DNA of 64,000 bases from Andrena cerasifolii (GCF_050908995.1 NC_135120.1:7825433-7889432); one strand, 5' to 3'. Counted from the stretch's first letter, positions 34,471 to 46,502 are shown. Notes: generated by a model not told the origin, from the sequence alone. Numbers and translations are program-made.

Positions 34471-35407
34471 TTAACCCTCGGCTGTCACGCTGGGTCAAAA
34501 CTGACCCGGATTTCGACTTTGCGATCAAATATCTTTGAGGCATCACTGAGGATTATACTACTGGCGTCATGTAGTACTATTTTCATGTATCCCTGTACGA
34601 GTAGAGATACTTCCCGACTGTGTGGAAGCGTCAGTGCCTGTTTGGAAGCCGTCGAAATTTGAGATAGGGTCAAATTGACCCATGCGTGACAACGGCGTCG
34701 TTTTTACTCCAAATCGGATACTGTCATTTTTGTGTCTGAAAGCAATCAGGAAAGTAAAAATAGGAGTATTTTCATACGAATTGTTCTTTCTTTTACTGAA
34801 GCGATAAGCAGGATACATTTGTCATTGTATTACGGGACACAAATGCAGTGTCCCACATGCTTGCGCCCGATGTGCGACCGGTACCGTACTTATTTATGTA
34901 ATAACTGTGGCGGCCTACAATAGACTTGTTTTTAATTTAAATTAAATTTAACTAAAATTAAATTTTATATTCTTGGAATCATAATAAATATTTTTTTCCT
35001 GTACAAATGCACGAGTTTTTCAACCCAAATGATTCAGTATGAAAATACCTTTTTTTGAAAGCTCCGATATAGGATTATTTTTTTTATCAAAGCAGCACAT
35101 TTCAAGAATATTTATATAAATTTTTAGCTAAAAATATTAAAAATTAAAAAAGTTATGATTTTTTAAGCAAAAAAAAAACTTTGTCGGAACACTTATTCGT
35201 TTAAATTTTTTGAAGCATGATGATACTATAAACGTCAACTTTCAACGACGGGCATGTATTCTACAATGCTCAAGCATTATCTCAGAATTTTTGCAGCTTA
35301 ATTTAACAAGTAGTTTTTAAATAACAACTGATTGAAAATTGGCAGGGTCAAGCTGACCCAGTGTGACGACTGCGTTTGAAGAAGGAGGTGTGACAACCGA
35401 GCGTTAC
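34471..35407 (+). mobile_element. piggyBac remnant with (T)TGGGTCA-ended inverted repeats
   Basis: The left end is TTAACCCTCGGCTGTCACGC followed by TGGGTCAAAACTGACCC. The right end (complement) starts GTAACGCTCGGTTGTCACA, with CTGGGTCAGCTTGACCCT about 25 bases further in. The TTAA at the right has mutated to TTAC. A third, inverted copy of the end (GGGTCAAATTGACCCATGCG) lies at 34669-34688. A small plus-strand frame at its centre encodes a Cys-rich C-terminus. The rest of the transposase is gone. Confidence 0.75.
34843..34923 (+). pseudogene. piggyBac transposase C-terminal Cys-rich tail (relic)
   Basis: A 26-residue end of frame with CPTC, MCDRYRT and LCNNC then a stop. The C-x2-C ... C ... 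C-x2-C arrangement and the T-x2-LC-x2-C ending resemble the C-terminal cysteine-rich domain of piggyBac-derived transposases. Upstream of it the frame is open (from 34732) but matches nothing I recognise. The TTAA-type borders make the assignment plausible but not secure. Confidence 0.45.
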
Positions 35408-36357
35408 TTATATAAGAAAGCTCGAATATCCACGTAACCAGTTGAGTAATGTCGGCCAAGGAAAGGGCAACAGTGTCGTCCGAAAAGTTGGCGGAACAAT
35501 GTCCACCGACGCGGAAGTGGTCGCGCCTTCTTTTCGCCGGTATAATTCGCCGATGTTACAGCGTTCACGAGGAGGGATTCCGCGAGGGATATCGCGCATA
35601 AGGAGATGAAACATGAAAGATGGTTAAGCTGACAGATGAAGAGGATCGTGTCCGGTTAAGAAGCTACTGTTCCGACCACTCCTATTTCTTGGGTGGCCCT
35701 TTAAAGTGGCTCGTCCTGGGCTTTCAGCGATGCATCGCTGCGCCTCCCTCTCTCTGCCACTGCTGTCTCCTCTTGAAGATTTGCACGGCCGAATCACGAC
35801 CGATGGGAGAAGCACAGGGAACGCTACTGGCTCCCTGTCGAAGGTAAACCGCAGAAAATAAGAGGAAACACGCGTCGAACAGCACCGCCGCAGCACATAA
35901 ATTACAACACTGGAAACGTTGGTGTGCAACGTTAGATCTCCTCGACTGTTTCATCGTTTTCTCTCCTCGACAATGATACCCGCCGCTGTGATCCTCTCGA
36001 AACGCTCGTTGAGCGGATTACGACATCGGACACGAAATCTTGCACGGTTTCAACGCTACGGGGGAAGATGATACAGCGAAACTGTCCCTGGGAAGATTAT
36101 TGCGCAGCTTGGAAAAGAGCGAATTAGCCAGGTGGGAGAAACGAAAGAATTAGAGGTCTGGGAAATACTGCTTTCGTGGTTGACAGTGTTTCTCTGCTGA
36201 TACGGTAACGTGGTGAATGCAGTTGGAGATTCAAAGATGCAGTTGCGAAAGTGCTCCTTGTAACATCTCGCGTTTCTAAGAAGGGGAGAGTTGGGTAAAC
36301 AGGAACGCGGGGTAATCGCGAACGCGATGGTTACGGCGTTTTAATAAATAAAACACA
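35408..36357. other. Non-coding, GC-moderate
   Basis: Frames on both strands at 35620-35954 overlap and have no domain. At 36286-36330 the words GGGGAGAGTTGGGTAAACAG and CGGGGTAATCGCGAACG look like a single terminus of another TAGGG-like element, but I could not find its partner end. Confidence 0.4.
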
Positions 36358-36836
36358 AAGTTATATAAACTAAAGTTATATAAACTTAAGTTATATAAAC
36401 TTAAGTTATATAAACTTAAGTTATAAACTTAAGTTATAAATATGTTTAAGTTATATAAAGTTAAATTATAAACTTAAGTTATAAATATGTTTAAGTTATA
36501 AACTTAAGTTACATAAACTTAAGTTATATAAACTTAAGTTATAAACTTAAGTTATAAATATGTTTAAGTTATATAAAGTTAAATTATAAACTTAAGTTAT
36601 AAATATGTTTAAGTTATAAACTTAAGTTATATAAAGTTAAGTTATATAAACTTAAGTTATATAAACTTAAGTTATATAAACTTAAGTTATAAACTTAAGT
36701 TATATAAACTTAAGTTATAAACTTAAGTTATATAAACTTAAGTTATAAACTTAAGTTATAAATATGTTTAAGTTATATAAAATTAAATTATAAACTTAAG
36801 TTATAAATATGTTTAAGTTATAAACTTAAGTTATAA
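36358..36836. repeat. AT-rich satellite, CTTAAGTTATATAAA units
   Basis: About 480 bp of units of 13 bp (CTTAAGTTATAAA) and 15 bp (CTTAAGTTATATAAA), mixed with a longer variant containing AAATATGTTTAAG. The longer variant recurs at about 36420, 36540 and 36745, giving a higher-order repeat. The words CTTAAG and TTATAA are their own reverse complements, so the array can fold on itself. Confidence 0.95.
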
Positions 36837-37375
36837 AAAAAACAACCGATTTCCACATATGAGGTATTTTTATATAATTTGGTGTTTTACAATTTATTTG
36901 GACTAGTTTTTGAATACAACATCACTCAAGTGGCCGCCTTTATTGGCCAAAGCAAAATGTGCTCAATAACTTTAATATTCACGTACCGACATAAAAGTTG
37001 GCGCACCCTGTATTGCATAAGATATGAAGGATTAATGGCGAAGTAAATCGATTATCCCTAAACGCCAACACCCCTCGTACATCACTGTTTTGCACATCAA
37101 TAGAGTCTTTCAGATATCACGGAATTTCGCGGCACGATCATTCAAGTGCTCAGTAGCGATGCTCGCTGAGCGAGGTGAAACAGAATGATACGCCGACTAG
37201 TTTAACTATTAATTGCTTCTAGTCTGCTGTAGAATTTCGAGGGAGCCGCCGCGCATTGGCTGAAACTCGCCGTCAAAAGCGTATCTCCGAAGCTCGCATC
37301 GATTCTTGCGCAGTCTAACCGCTTAATGTCCGCCGGGGGAATTTGCTTGAGCTGAAGAATTCCCCGCGGGTTTCG

Positions 37376-38869
37376 TTAACCCTCTACTGCATAAATTTTT
37401 AATTCAGTTGGAAAAATTAGACTAGTCTAATTCGGGGATGAAAAGACCGAATCCGATATCTGTTTTCAATTTTAAGGCGGGATCATGTAGCAAGTACAAA
37501 CAATGAAGTGTTTTTTTTTTTATAAAATACATACTTTATTTTTAATGAAAAGCTTTGAAAAATGTTCGAAGAAATATAAATTTATGATATAATACAGAAT
37601 TATTTTATTGCGTATTGTGAAATTTAACGAAGCACAGAAGAAGCGCGAGAAGCCATCGCGAGCCGGCCTAAGGTCGGTACCAGATATATTGGGCGGTGAG
37701 TTCATTTTCGCTAGCAGCGATCGGGGAGAAATCAGCCACCACCACCATCTGACGATCGTGGATTTGTCAATTGGAGTTACATGGTGTACGGCTGTTATTT
37801 ATTCTGAGCGTAATAGTTGTGTGCCTTACGAAGCTATGCGTAAACCAATACGAGATGAAAATATCGAGAAAGAATCAATCTGCTGAATAAAACTCCTGAT
37901 TTTTTTTCGGAGCTTACGCACACCTATTCTGTTGGATGTATTTCTCCGCTAAGAACTCGGTGTATCCTACACGTTAGGAGCTTGGCGCTATCCCCACCAC
38001 TTCTGATTCACTCTTGTTCCGCGAAGACGAGAGCGTGATGGAACGAGAGCGAGTCAGAAAACGTTGAGAAAAGGAGCACCGAGGCAGGTAAGCGGTATGG
38101 TGGGAAAATACCCCTCGCGAAACGCACCGGCCAATATATCTGATACCGACCTATAGTCATGACTTCTTTATGTACATACCATTCTTTATACAGATTAATT
38201 ATATTTTACATCATAATGCATAGCATGTATCCCTTCTTGTTGTTCAAGGATACCGTAGTTAAAATTTCGTAATAATTTGTTCAGTACTTTTTGAGATTTT
38301 TGTGAGCATACAAACAAAGGCTGTGGCTTTATTATAATAGTATTATATGATATGTGTGTGTATATAGGTACCAAATTTCATGAACAAAGAGCGAAAAGGT
38401 GCACAAGTAAAATTTTCACGCCTCAATTATTAGGGTGATAAACTAACACCCTAACTATAACTTAGTATGATCCACCAACGCGATACCGCCTTAAGGCGGC
38501 TACCGGCTAGGCCTCGCTTCACAGGTGTGAATTATTTTTTGCTTTCAAATCTTTATTCCATTCGATAGATCACTACACAACCTACTTACCAATAATTTTC
38601 TTTTAGCTGTACGGTGTCGGGAACTATTTCATTCGATTTTTTTACTTTCACAAATAACTTTCGCAGCATGCTTAGTTCAAAAATGCACTTCAAACTAGAT
38701 TCCTGACAAATCGAAACGTCAGATTGGCATTTTTCTAAGGCTAATATATGCGGTGTGGCAATACTTTTAAGGCTGGCAACTGAGAATTCTGAGAAAAAAA
38801 TTATAGACGCCCAACTCCTGGATTAAACAGGTGTCCGCCTTAAGACAGGCGTATGCACTAGAGGGTTAA
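37376..38869. mobile_element. piggyBac-type element, TTAACCCTCTASTGCATA ends
   Basis: The left end TTAACCCTCTACTGCATA (37376) and the complement of the right end TTAACCCTCTAGTGCATA (ending 38869) agree in 17 of 18 bases. Both are at TTAA. The interior is heterogeneous: a 92-codon plus-strand frame at 37608-37886 without a known domain, the palindrome ACCGCCTTAAGGCGG near 38486-38500, and an AT-rich right half. No transposase was recognised. Confidence 0.7.
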
Positions 38870-38932
38870 TCATAGAATTAATTACCGAATTCGTCGAATT
38901 TATATAGAAAAGAAGAAATTGCTGAAGATACA

Positions 38933-39218
38933 TACTATTGCGAGATGAGAAGAAGACCGACCACCCACAAGCTGAAATGTCACAGGGCCAAGGGGAATCG
39001 CCCGCTGGCTCCACCCAATTCCTTGCAACAAAGTCCGCCGTGTAACGCAGAACGCGAACGAAACAAATCACGACAATCCGCGGATATGAACAACCACTAA
39101 GAACCGAAAAAAGTAGGACTTCTTGGAGGGGATAGGGTGGAGCGAGCGGGCGATTACCCTTGCCCATGTGACAATTCAGCTTGTGGGTAGTCGGTCTTCT
39201 TCTCATCTCACAATAGTA
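38933..39218. mobile_element. Compact 286-bp MITE with 75-bp inverted repeats
   Basis: The left arm TACTATTGCGAGATGAGAAG and the right arm (complement TACTATTGTGAGATGAGAAG) stay matched for about 75 bp through GAAGACCGAC and CACAAGCTGAA to ATCGCCCGCT, with a few substitutions. The loop is about 135 bp. TA lies at both tips. Confidence 0.88.
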
Positions 39219-40343
39219 GAATTGTACCTACAATAATTTCAGCTTTGAAGAGCAATTCTGCCCATTACGCTCCTTTATAATGGAAGATTAAACATCAAGA
39301 ATGAAGTGACTACTAACAGCATGATAAGATCTTTGGGATCGCGAACATTCAGCATGGGTTAAGAAGGGGAAGAAAGCTCCTCTACCTACTAACGGATTTC
39401 CAAAGTCCCCTCTGGAAGATTTATCCTTCCGAATCAGTCGAGCGGGCTCGCGATGACACGTCCCCCGGATTTGCGTGAAGAAAAAGGGCGGTTGGACCCT
39501 TTGTCCGTGCCCATTCACCGGGCTCTCGCTGAAGCGATGTTTCCTTCGCTATCTTTCACCGTAAAAGAGACGAATAGTACTCTTTAGTCCCTCGGGGGGT
39601 GAGGGGGAAAAAAAGGGAAGAGACAAAGGGAGGGAAAAAATCGTGCGCGTTGAAAGTGATGATGAAATGTTCTCGGATGCTAAGGAGCAAGCTATTCTTT
39701 AATTTTTCAACGCACGCACGGCTCGCGTCCCCGAAGGGATGAAGCTAGTTGTTCGGCGAGATCCTTCGTTCCGTTTCCGTTCGAATATTCCTGCCAGCGC
39801 GAGACGCTTTTCCGCGACAGAGTTTCTACCGATGCACGACATTTCCTTAGAACTTCTCCGAGTGTATTCTCCTGAACTCTCGCGAAGCCTGCATCGACTA
39901 CACGCCACGTACACGTGTATATGCATTTCCGGGCACGCTGGGAAATCTTTCGTGACCTCGCAGAGTCGGTGACCGAACGACGAAGTATACGCGGAAGACT
40001 GGAAATGAAAACCCATGCGGGGATTTTTCGAGTCGCTTCCTGTCCAGGAAACAGGAACTGGCTTGGAAAGTGGTTGCAGAGTATTTTCCATATAGCGACT
40101 GATCGCGTTTAGAGAATCTCCAGTGGAAAGTATATAGACTCATCGATTTAGAAATCGGAGTAGATGAAATCAAGAAATTGTTTAAATTCGTCCATTCTTA
40201 GAGGGCGAAATACTGAAGTTAATTCCTAACTGAATTACTTTGAAATGCAAAGAAGACGATTCTAATGGTCGAGCTTCTTCTACCATTACCGCTGGTATTT
40301 TATAATTACACGTAATTATTACACTTAACACTGATAGACGGAG
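39219..40343. other. Non-coding
   Basis: 1.1 kb of mixed composition. Opportunistic frames overlap on opposite strands at 39699-40173. No domain or splice-consistent exon was recognised. Confidence 0.5.
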
Positions 40344-41874
40344 TAGGGTAATTTATTCTGGGACAGATGCCGCACCTTACGCAAAATTGTCACCGTGTCT
40401 ACATTTTGCAATGGAAATTTGTTCCAAGGATACATATTATTAGTTGAACATCTTGTCCTACTACTGGTATTAAAGAAAATAAAAATTTTAATATTTGTCA
40501 CCCTTCAAAAATTGAAACTAAAAACATCCATTTTTTAAGGAGAGACGCCGCTTTAATTAAAAACGCTTAATTTTCCATTTTAACTTGTCGAGTTTAACTT
40601 TTTATTTAAATAAGAGTAAAAGCAATGTAAAGTGAAACATCTTTTTAATTTATACAGTTGTAAAATAGAATAGAATTGGAAAAATAAATAGGTGCAGATA
40701 TTATTTCTGCTTTTCTAAGTTTAATTGAACATAAAATAAAAATAAAATGTGAAAAAAGAGTAAGAAGCCCACAAATATGTTTGGATTATCAGATTTGTCA
40801 TTGTAGAATAAATAATTTGCCTTGAGATATCACGGTATCTATTTTGAGACACTCTTTTTGTATTTTTAACATTAAAAGCATCATTTAGTCGACTTAGGAA
40901 GCTTCCGATACAGTGAGCATAAAAGTGCGGCATCTATCCCAAATGTCCGGAGAAGACGCCGCACTTTCGTATTTCCAAGTGCTATGTCGAATATAACCTA
41001 TTCTAGCCGAGAAATATTCCACAGAGTTCCTTTAAAGGAACCTTACGGTCTACAACCCCCCAAAATAGGTGATCTTTAGGAATTAATTAAAGGAAAACTA
41101 TTACACATAATGTAATGAGACTTCTTGTATTGTATTAAGAATATCTTAAATTATAGAAATATATTTTTTATCTTATAATTACTCATTGCAGACGGCACTG
41201 GGGAGTCGTTAAGTCATGGCGTCAAAAAATTGATCCAAATCGGTGGGATCTGTATGTATCTCCAAAAGTTATTATCCGATTCGACTGAAACTTTTTTTAT
41301 TTTGAAGAATATACTTCTGGCTGGGAGGGAAACCAGAAAAAAATACAAAAAATTGGAAATTTATAATTTTCAAAGGCGTTGAAAGAACTAAAAATATAAG
41401 GGAAAGGTGATTTCAAACTTCAAGTGTCGTTATTTTCTAAAGAAATGTTATTTTTGTAATTTTGTCTGGTTTCCCCCCTAGCCAGAAGTATATTCTTCAA
41501 AATAAAAACAGTTTCAGTCGAATCGGATAATAACTTTTGGGGATACAGGTCCCACCGATTTTGATCAATTTTTTGACGCCTTGACTTTAACGACTCCCCA
41601 CTGCCGTCTGTAATCATTAATTATAAAACAAAAAATATATTCCTATAATTTAAGACATCCTCAATGCAATGCAAAAAGTCCCATTAAATTATATATAGTA
41701 GTTTTCCTTTAATTAATTCCTAAATATCACCTATTTTGGGGGGCTCTAAACCGGAACCTCCCCTTAATCTAACCTAAACGACCAGCCTAAAGCAAATAAA
41801 ATCGACAGTGTTGTATTCTAATACCGAAGATGCGGCGCCTCTCCCAGTGCGGCATCTCTCCCACAATTACCCTA
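40344..41874. mobile_element. TA-flanked element with repeated GATGCCGCAC sub-terminal motif
   Basis: The left end TAGGGTAATTTATTCTGGGA and the right end (complement TAGGGTAATTGTGGGAGAGA) are followed on both sides by GATGCCGCAC. The motif GCGGCATCT-TCCC or its complement occurs at least five times (near 40368, 40544, 40927, 40951, 41830 and 41850), in both orientations. The central 736 bp are a later TTAA insertion (41032-41767). Removing it leaves about 0.8 kb with no transposase. Confidence 0.8.
41032..41767. mobile_element. TTAA foldback element, about 300-bp inverted arms
   Basis: The left tip is TTAAAGGAACCTTACGGTCT and the right tip (complement) is TTAAGGGGAGGTTCCGGTTT. The arms 41032-41330 and 41465-41767 are inverted copies with shared words such as CAAAATAGGTGAT and GAATATACTTCTGGCT. 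It is the most symmetric member of the family with copies at 20319 and 51097. The TTAA target implies piggyBac mobilisation. Confidence 0.88.
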
Positions 41875-44035
41875 TACCAACAACTTCCCTGGTCAACGGT
41901 CGATATTGTTTCACCGGGAGTTCGACTTGACAGCTGTCAGGAGCGAGACGTGTCAAATGCTGCAATACTGTAATTTCTACGTTTAACCGTACACATCTGC
42001 ACAAAATGCAGACTGCTGGTTACAACGATCCTAACAACCACAATCGTCAATAGAATAAAATACGATGATTAACGACTCTAAATGGATTCCCCGCGTTTAA
42101 TCGAAAGCAGAGGAATAATATATCCATCCACCACCTGACACCATCGAAACTCTTTGTTGCTAGAAATGCCTCTCGCGCAGATATGAGAGGAGAAGAAGCA
42201 CCGAGGATAGCAATCCGTTTCGAAGACAGCCCTGTGGGAGCGTAGGGAGCGGAGTGTGTACAGTGGCGTGGTGGTGAAAATTTATTCATGCGAATCAGTT
42301 TCACAGGGACATCGTCGTCGCCGTCGGTGTGTTTCGCGGGTTGGTTTCCCCAGCGAGCGAAAAAGAAACTAGAATTCTCCTGACTCCGTTGACATCGGCG
42401 TACCATCCAGATGCTTCACGTGCAACACGCGGAGGAGGGATCGGACGCGCGCGTGTGCGCGCGTAGCGAATAAATCTCTCGTCTCTCTCCTCCGCTCGGC
42501 CCAAGAGGCTTCCACCTCGCTTTTCCCCCCTTTTCACGTGCCGCGAGCCGGCACGGGATTAGATGGGATCATGCGGCACCGTTGAAGTACTTATCTAAAT
42601 ATGATTTTCTTATTTGAAAGGAATTCAATATCGCGCGTACGGCTCCGTGGACACCAGCGTCTGCTCCGTGGATTCGAACGGTCTTCCTGGCAATATCGTG
42701 TCGCGACGAATCGCGCCATCCGTAAACGCGCCTCTGCAAATCCTTTACGAGCGAGGAACGGTTCGCCGTGACGGGTTTTCGATCGCTTCGATCCTTTCGA
42801 TTGTTCATGGGTATCGGGAAGTGTGTTTTGTACGCGTCGGGAGATGGAATATGTCCAGTTGAATATATTGCAATTTGAGCTTCCTCTTCTGACTTTGAAC
42901 ACGGCTTCTTGTTATTGCAGAAATATTTGGGCTAATTATATTTTGAATATTCCTCCTTCTAACCCTCGTCAGACGGCACAATTTTACAACGCTAACAGAC
43001 GACGGAGGCACAGTTGCACCCTCGCGTATTTTATATGAATATTCTCACTCTCGTAATTTGTATGATAAATTTATAACATTTAGACTCAATGAAAATCAGT
43101 ACAAAAATTCTCAAATTTTCTTTTACAATGTAAATTATCTATTTTTTACTTTTTTTTTAATAAAATAACATTATTGTGTAAGAATATTTTAAAATTGGGA
43201 ATATTAACTCGCTTTCTAAATTAATCGTTATAGTTTTTATTCCGTTGTTAAGAATCGGTAGAGTCGAGAAGGTCTTTCCCGAGTCCCGGTTTGTAATCGA
43301 CTGCCTTTCCGTCCCGTGGAAAGTCCCCTCTTGTCCTTTTGGGAAAAACTCTTAAGGACCCCGATGCCAATTTATGATATTTATGGTGTCGCACTGGTCG
43401 GGCCCCCATCGTCGCTGTAGGCGTCACGCTGGCCGCGTCTGCGTAAGCTCAACTTTGCAGCCCCTTTTACAAGGTGATGCTTCATTATTGCTAACAATTG
43501 TGGGAGATAGGAATTGGGAAACGGCAAAACCGAATGCAAAACCCACAGTGTCTGTTTAATTCTTCATATTTCCGAGATGTTACTCGACTACACTTCGTCG
43601 CCGGACTGCCTCTCAGTCTCTCGACGGCGAGTCACGCGCTGAGGACCGGGCGTTCTTCTCCAAACAAATGCTGTCATCAAGACGGCGACGCATGTCGCGG
43701 AGGGCCCGAGGTGTCTATGTCTCAGTGCCCGACTCGACGCCGTAGGGATTCGAACCCAGATGCATTCCCACATTATCGTTGAAAAAAAATCGCACTCTTT
43801 TTTTCTTGCATTATCTTCATACAAAATATATGGGGGCGCCATTGTGCCTATGACGCTGTTATGGATGCAACCCTCGACTCGATCCTCTATCTCGCAAGGG
43901 GTTGAGATACTTTTCCGGAATTTGGTCTATATAATCTAGACCAAAAATTTAGAGATGTCGCGAAACTTCAGCCCTCCCCGGCTTCTCGAAAAAAAGTTAT
44001 CGCAATTTAAAAACGCAAGAGTTACAATTGTACCT
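41875..44035. other. Non-coding, mixed composition
   Basis: About 2.2 kb. The stretch 42150-42830 is CpG-rich with opposite-strand open frames. The word GGGATTCGAACCC at 43746-43758 looks like a tRNA T-arm on the minus strand, but no cloverleaf surrounds it. No exon supported. Confidence 0.5.
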
Positions 44036-44586
44036 ACAGTCGCGTCGGTATTTAAGTTGACGTTGTAAATTTCAATACATAAAAGGGAAATAATTCTATT
44101 ACTGATAAGTTTAAAGTTTTTCTTTATTATAAACATATTTCCTAGTTCTTAACAAACACAATAACATAAATGAATTAATTTTGTGTCACTATAATAATAA
44201 ATCAGCGATTTTCGACCTTCTTCTGCGATCTTTAAACGTTTGTAGCTCGGAGCAACGTTAACCGATTTTCATGAAATTTTAGGCACGTATACAACTTACT
44301 TCAATCTACAAACGGGTTTTTTGAATTTTCATTACAGGCTCACAAAAAAAAGTTTAAAAATCGACTTTTACTATTTTTTTCGCTATTCCGACCAAATACA
44401 TTTTTTTTCAAAACGACCAAATACGTCATTTAGCAAACTAATCCTTCTAGCTTCTAAAAAAAACTCAAGTCGTTTGGACCAATTCTAAAAAAGTTATGCG
44501 ATTTTAAAAACCGTCCAAATACTTTTTAACGAAGCTGAGGGTTTGTGGAAAACTCTAGCGTCAACTTAAATACCGACGCGACTGTA
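44036..44586. mobile_element. Mariner-like MITE, ends ACAGTCGCGTCGGTATTTAA
   Basis: The left end TACAGTCGCGTCGGTATTTA and the right end are exact inverted copies for 27-28 bases (to AGTTGACG), at TA on both sides. The interior words TTGTAGCTCGGAGCAACGTT and GGACCAATTCTAAAAAAGTT are shared with the element at 45610-46146, although the termini differ. Non-coding. Confidence 0.9.
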
Positions 44587-45483
44587 TGTCGTCTGACGAG
44601 GGCTAAAGAGCTCCGTATTATTGTGATTGGCAACAAATAAATGATCGCGAGCAGTCGCGGCTTGAACACGGTACATAACCGTCGCAATATTTCTAATCAT
44701 TCTTTTACACTTCATATTATTATATTAAATACATGTTCAGTTCAATTTAAAATGCAATTCAATCAATTGTCCAATACATTGATTGGGCAAAAGATTTCCA
44801 ACACACTTAGGTACGGGAACGATTCTACGAGAGACGCACAGTTGAAATTCTGTGAAGTAGAGCTAATTTTATGTGGTCTGAAATTGAGTTATAGCGTTCG
44901 TACTTTGTCTAGGTAGAAGCCGAATGCAAAAATGTCGAATGAGGGGCTTAATTAAACGGAAAGTTTTCAGGCGAGCAAAAGTTCTCGTCTCCACCGAGTA
45001 TTGAGATAGAAGTTGCCGCTCTGCGAGGCAAAAATTAGGATTTAGATTCAGTCTCAGTTTCACGAAGTGCAACTTCATTCTGTGAATCAATACCGGCAAG
45101 ATTACGGGACCGCAACGAGAAAACTTTCCCCGCGAAACCTAAAATTGTAAATTTCCAAGCCTGAACGAGTTAGCCGCAGCTTTTTTTTCTCCCTACCACC
45201 TCGTCCCCGCTAAAGAGTATTAAAGTTAACAGATTGTTACGAATCTGCCAGCAGAATTTCCTCGTAACCGGCCTCGTGGAGAAGCGGCGCTAAAAGTTTT
45301 CTGAAAATTCTAATTTATTATATTGCAACTTGGCGCGACCTGAATACTACTTAAGCAAAAATTCCTTCGTCGTCTCTGGGTTACATTCTAGAATTATCGC
45401 GTTAGGGTACGTTTATGTTGGAGCTGCGATAATAGCGAAGAGAAAGAAATAGTTATTTCTCGACGCTTTTATCATTGGTCATC
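44587..45483. other. Non-coding gap
   Basis: About 0.9 kb between two mariner-like elements. Short frames at 44641-44916 (plus) and 44869-45099 (minus) are without motif. Confidence 0.5.
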
Positions 45484-46272
45484 TACAGTGAGCGCCACTC
45501 AAAATCGTACACTGTAACGCTTGCCAGATTATCGTTTGAAAAATATTGTTAATATAGATGTAAGATGAAGGTTTTTTAGGAATAAACACACTAACATAAT
45601 TGTATTCGATACACAGTGACTCGCATTAATATTCGGACACTTTTTAAAATCGCATAACTTTTTTAGAATTGGTCCAAACAACTTGAGTTTTTTTGAGAAG
45701 CTAGAAGGATTAGTTTGCTAAATGACGTATTTGATCGTTTTGAAAAAAAATGTATTTAGTCGGAATAGCGAAACAAATAGTAACATCGCTGATTTCGGGA
45801 TTTTTCGCGATTCTCGACCTTATTCTGCGATCTTTAAACGTTTGTAGCTCGGAGCAACGTTAACCAATTTTGATGAAATTTTAGGCACGTATCGAACTTA
45901 CTGCAATCTACAAACTTTTTTTTTTAATTTTCATTACAAGCTCACAAAAAAAAAATGTTAAAAAATCGACCTTTACTATTCTTTTCGCTCTTCCAACCAA
46001 ATACATTTTTTTTCAAAACGACGGAACGCGTCAGTTAGCAAACTAATCCTTCTAGCTTCTCAAAAAAACTCAAGTTGTTTGGACCAATTCTAAAAAAGTT
46101 ATGCGATTTTAAAAAGTGTCCGAATATTAATGCGAGTCACTGTGTATCAAATACAATTATGTTAGTGTGTTTATTCCTAAAAAACCTTCATCTTATATCT
46201 ATATTAACAATATTTTTCAAACGATAATCTGGCAAGCGTTACAGTGTACGATTTTGAGTGGCACTCACTGTA
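45484..46272. mobile_element. Palindromic MITE (outer), ends TACAGTGAGYGCCACTC
   Basis: The arms 45484-45609 and 46147-46272 are near-perfect inverted copies about 126 bp long, beginning TACAGTGAGCGCCACTCAAA and including GGTTTTTTAGGAATAAACAC. A second inverted-repeat element (45610-46146) sits exactly between them. Joined without the insert, the arms would make a hairpin with almost no loop. Confidence 0.85.
45610..46146. mobile_element. Mariner-like MITE (inner), ends ACACAGTGACTCGCATTAA
   Basis: TA-CACAGTGACTCGCATTAAT begins at 45610, and the exact complement ends with TA at 46145-46146. The matched arms run about 150 bp, through GGTCCAAAC and AGAAGCTAGAAGGATTAG. The central part carries CTCGGAGCAACGTTAACC, as in the 44036 element. 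Non-coding. Confidence 0.88.
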
Positions 46273-46502
46273 TGTAGTAAGCGTTGCTCTACTCGCTGCT
46301 CCAATGTAAACAGTTCCATTATAAAACAATATAATGTATTTCGACGCTTCGCTTTCATCGTCGCTCTGATCGTTTATCGCAGTTCCAACATAAACATACC
46401 CTTACTTTCTGTTATATTAAAAAACAATTATTACTTGGCAATCTTAAACATTACTGGGTACACAAACAATCCTCCAGTCACTTCAAAAGCATAGAACACT
46501 AC

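Noticed and set aside
43740..43765. tRNA-like B box (GGGTTCGAATCCC on the minus strand)
   Set aside because: The T-stem does not extend past three pairs. No A box, anticodon arm or acceptor stem surrounds it.
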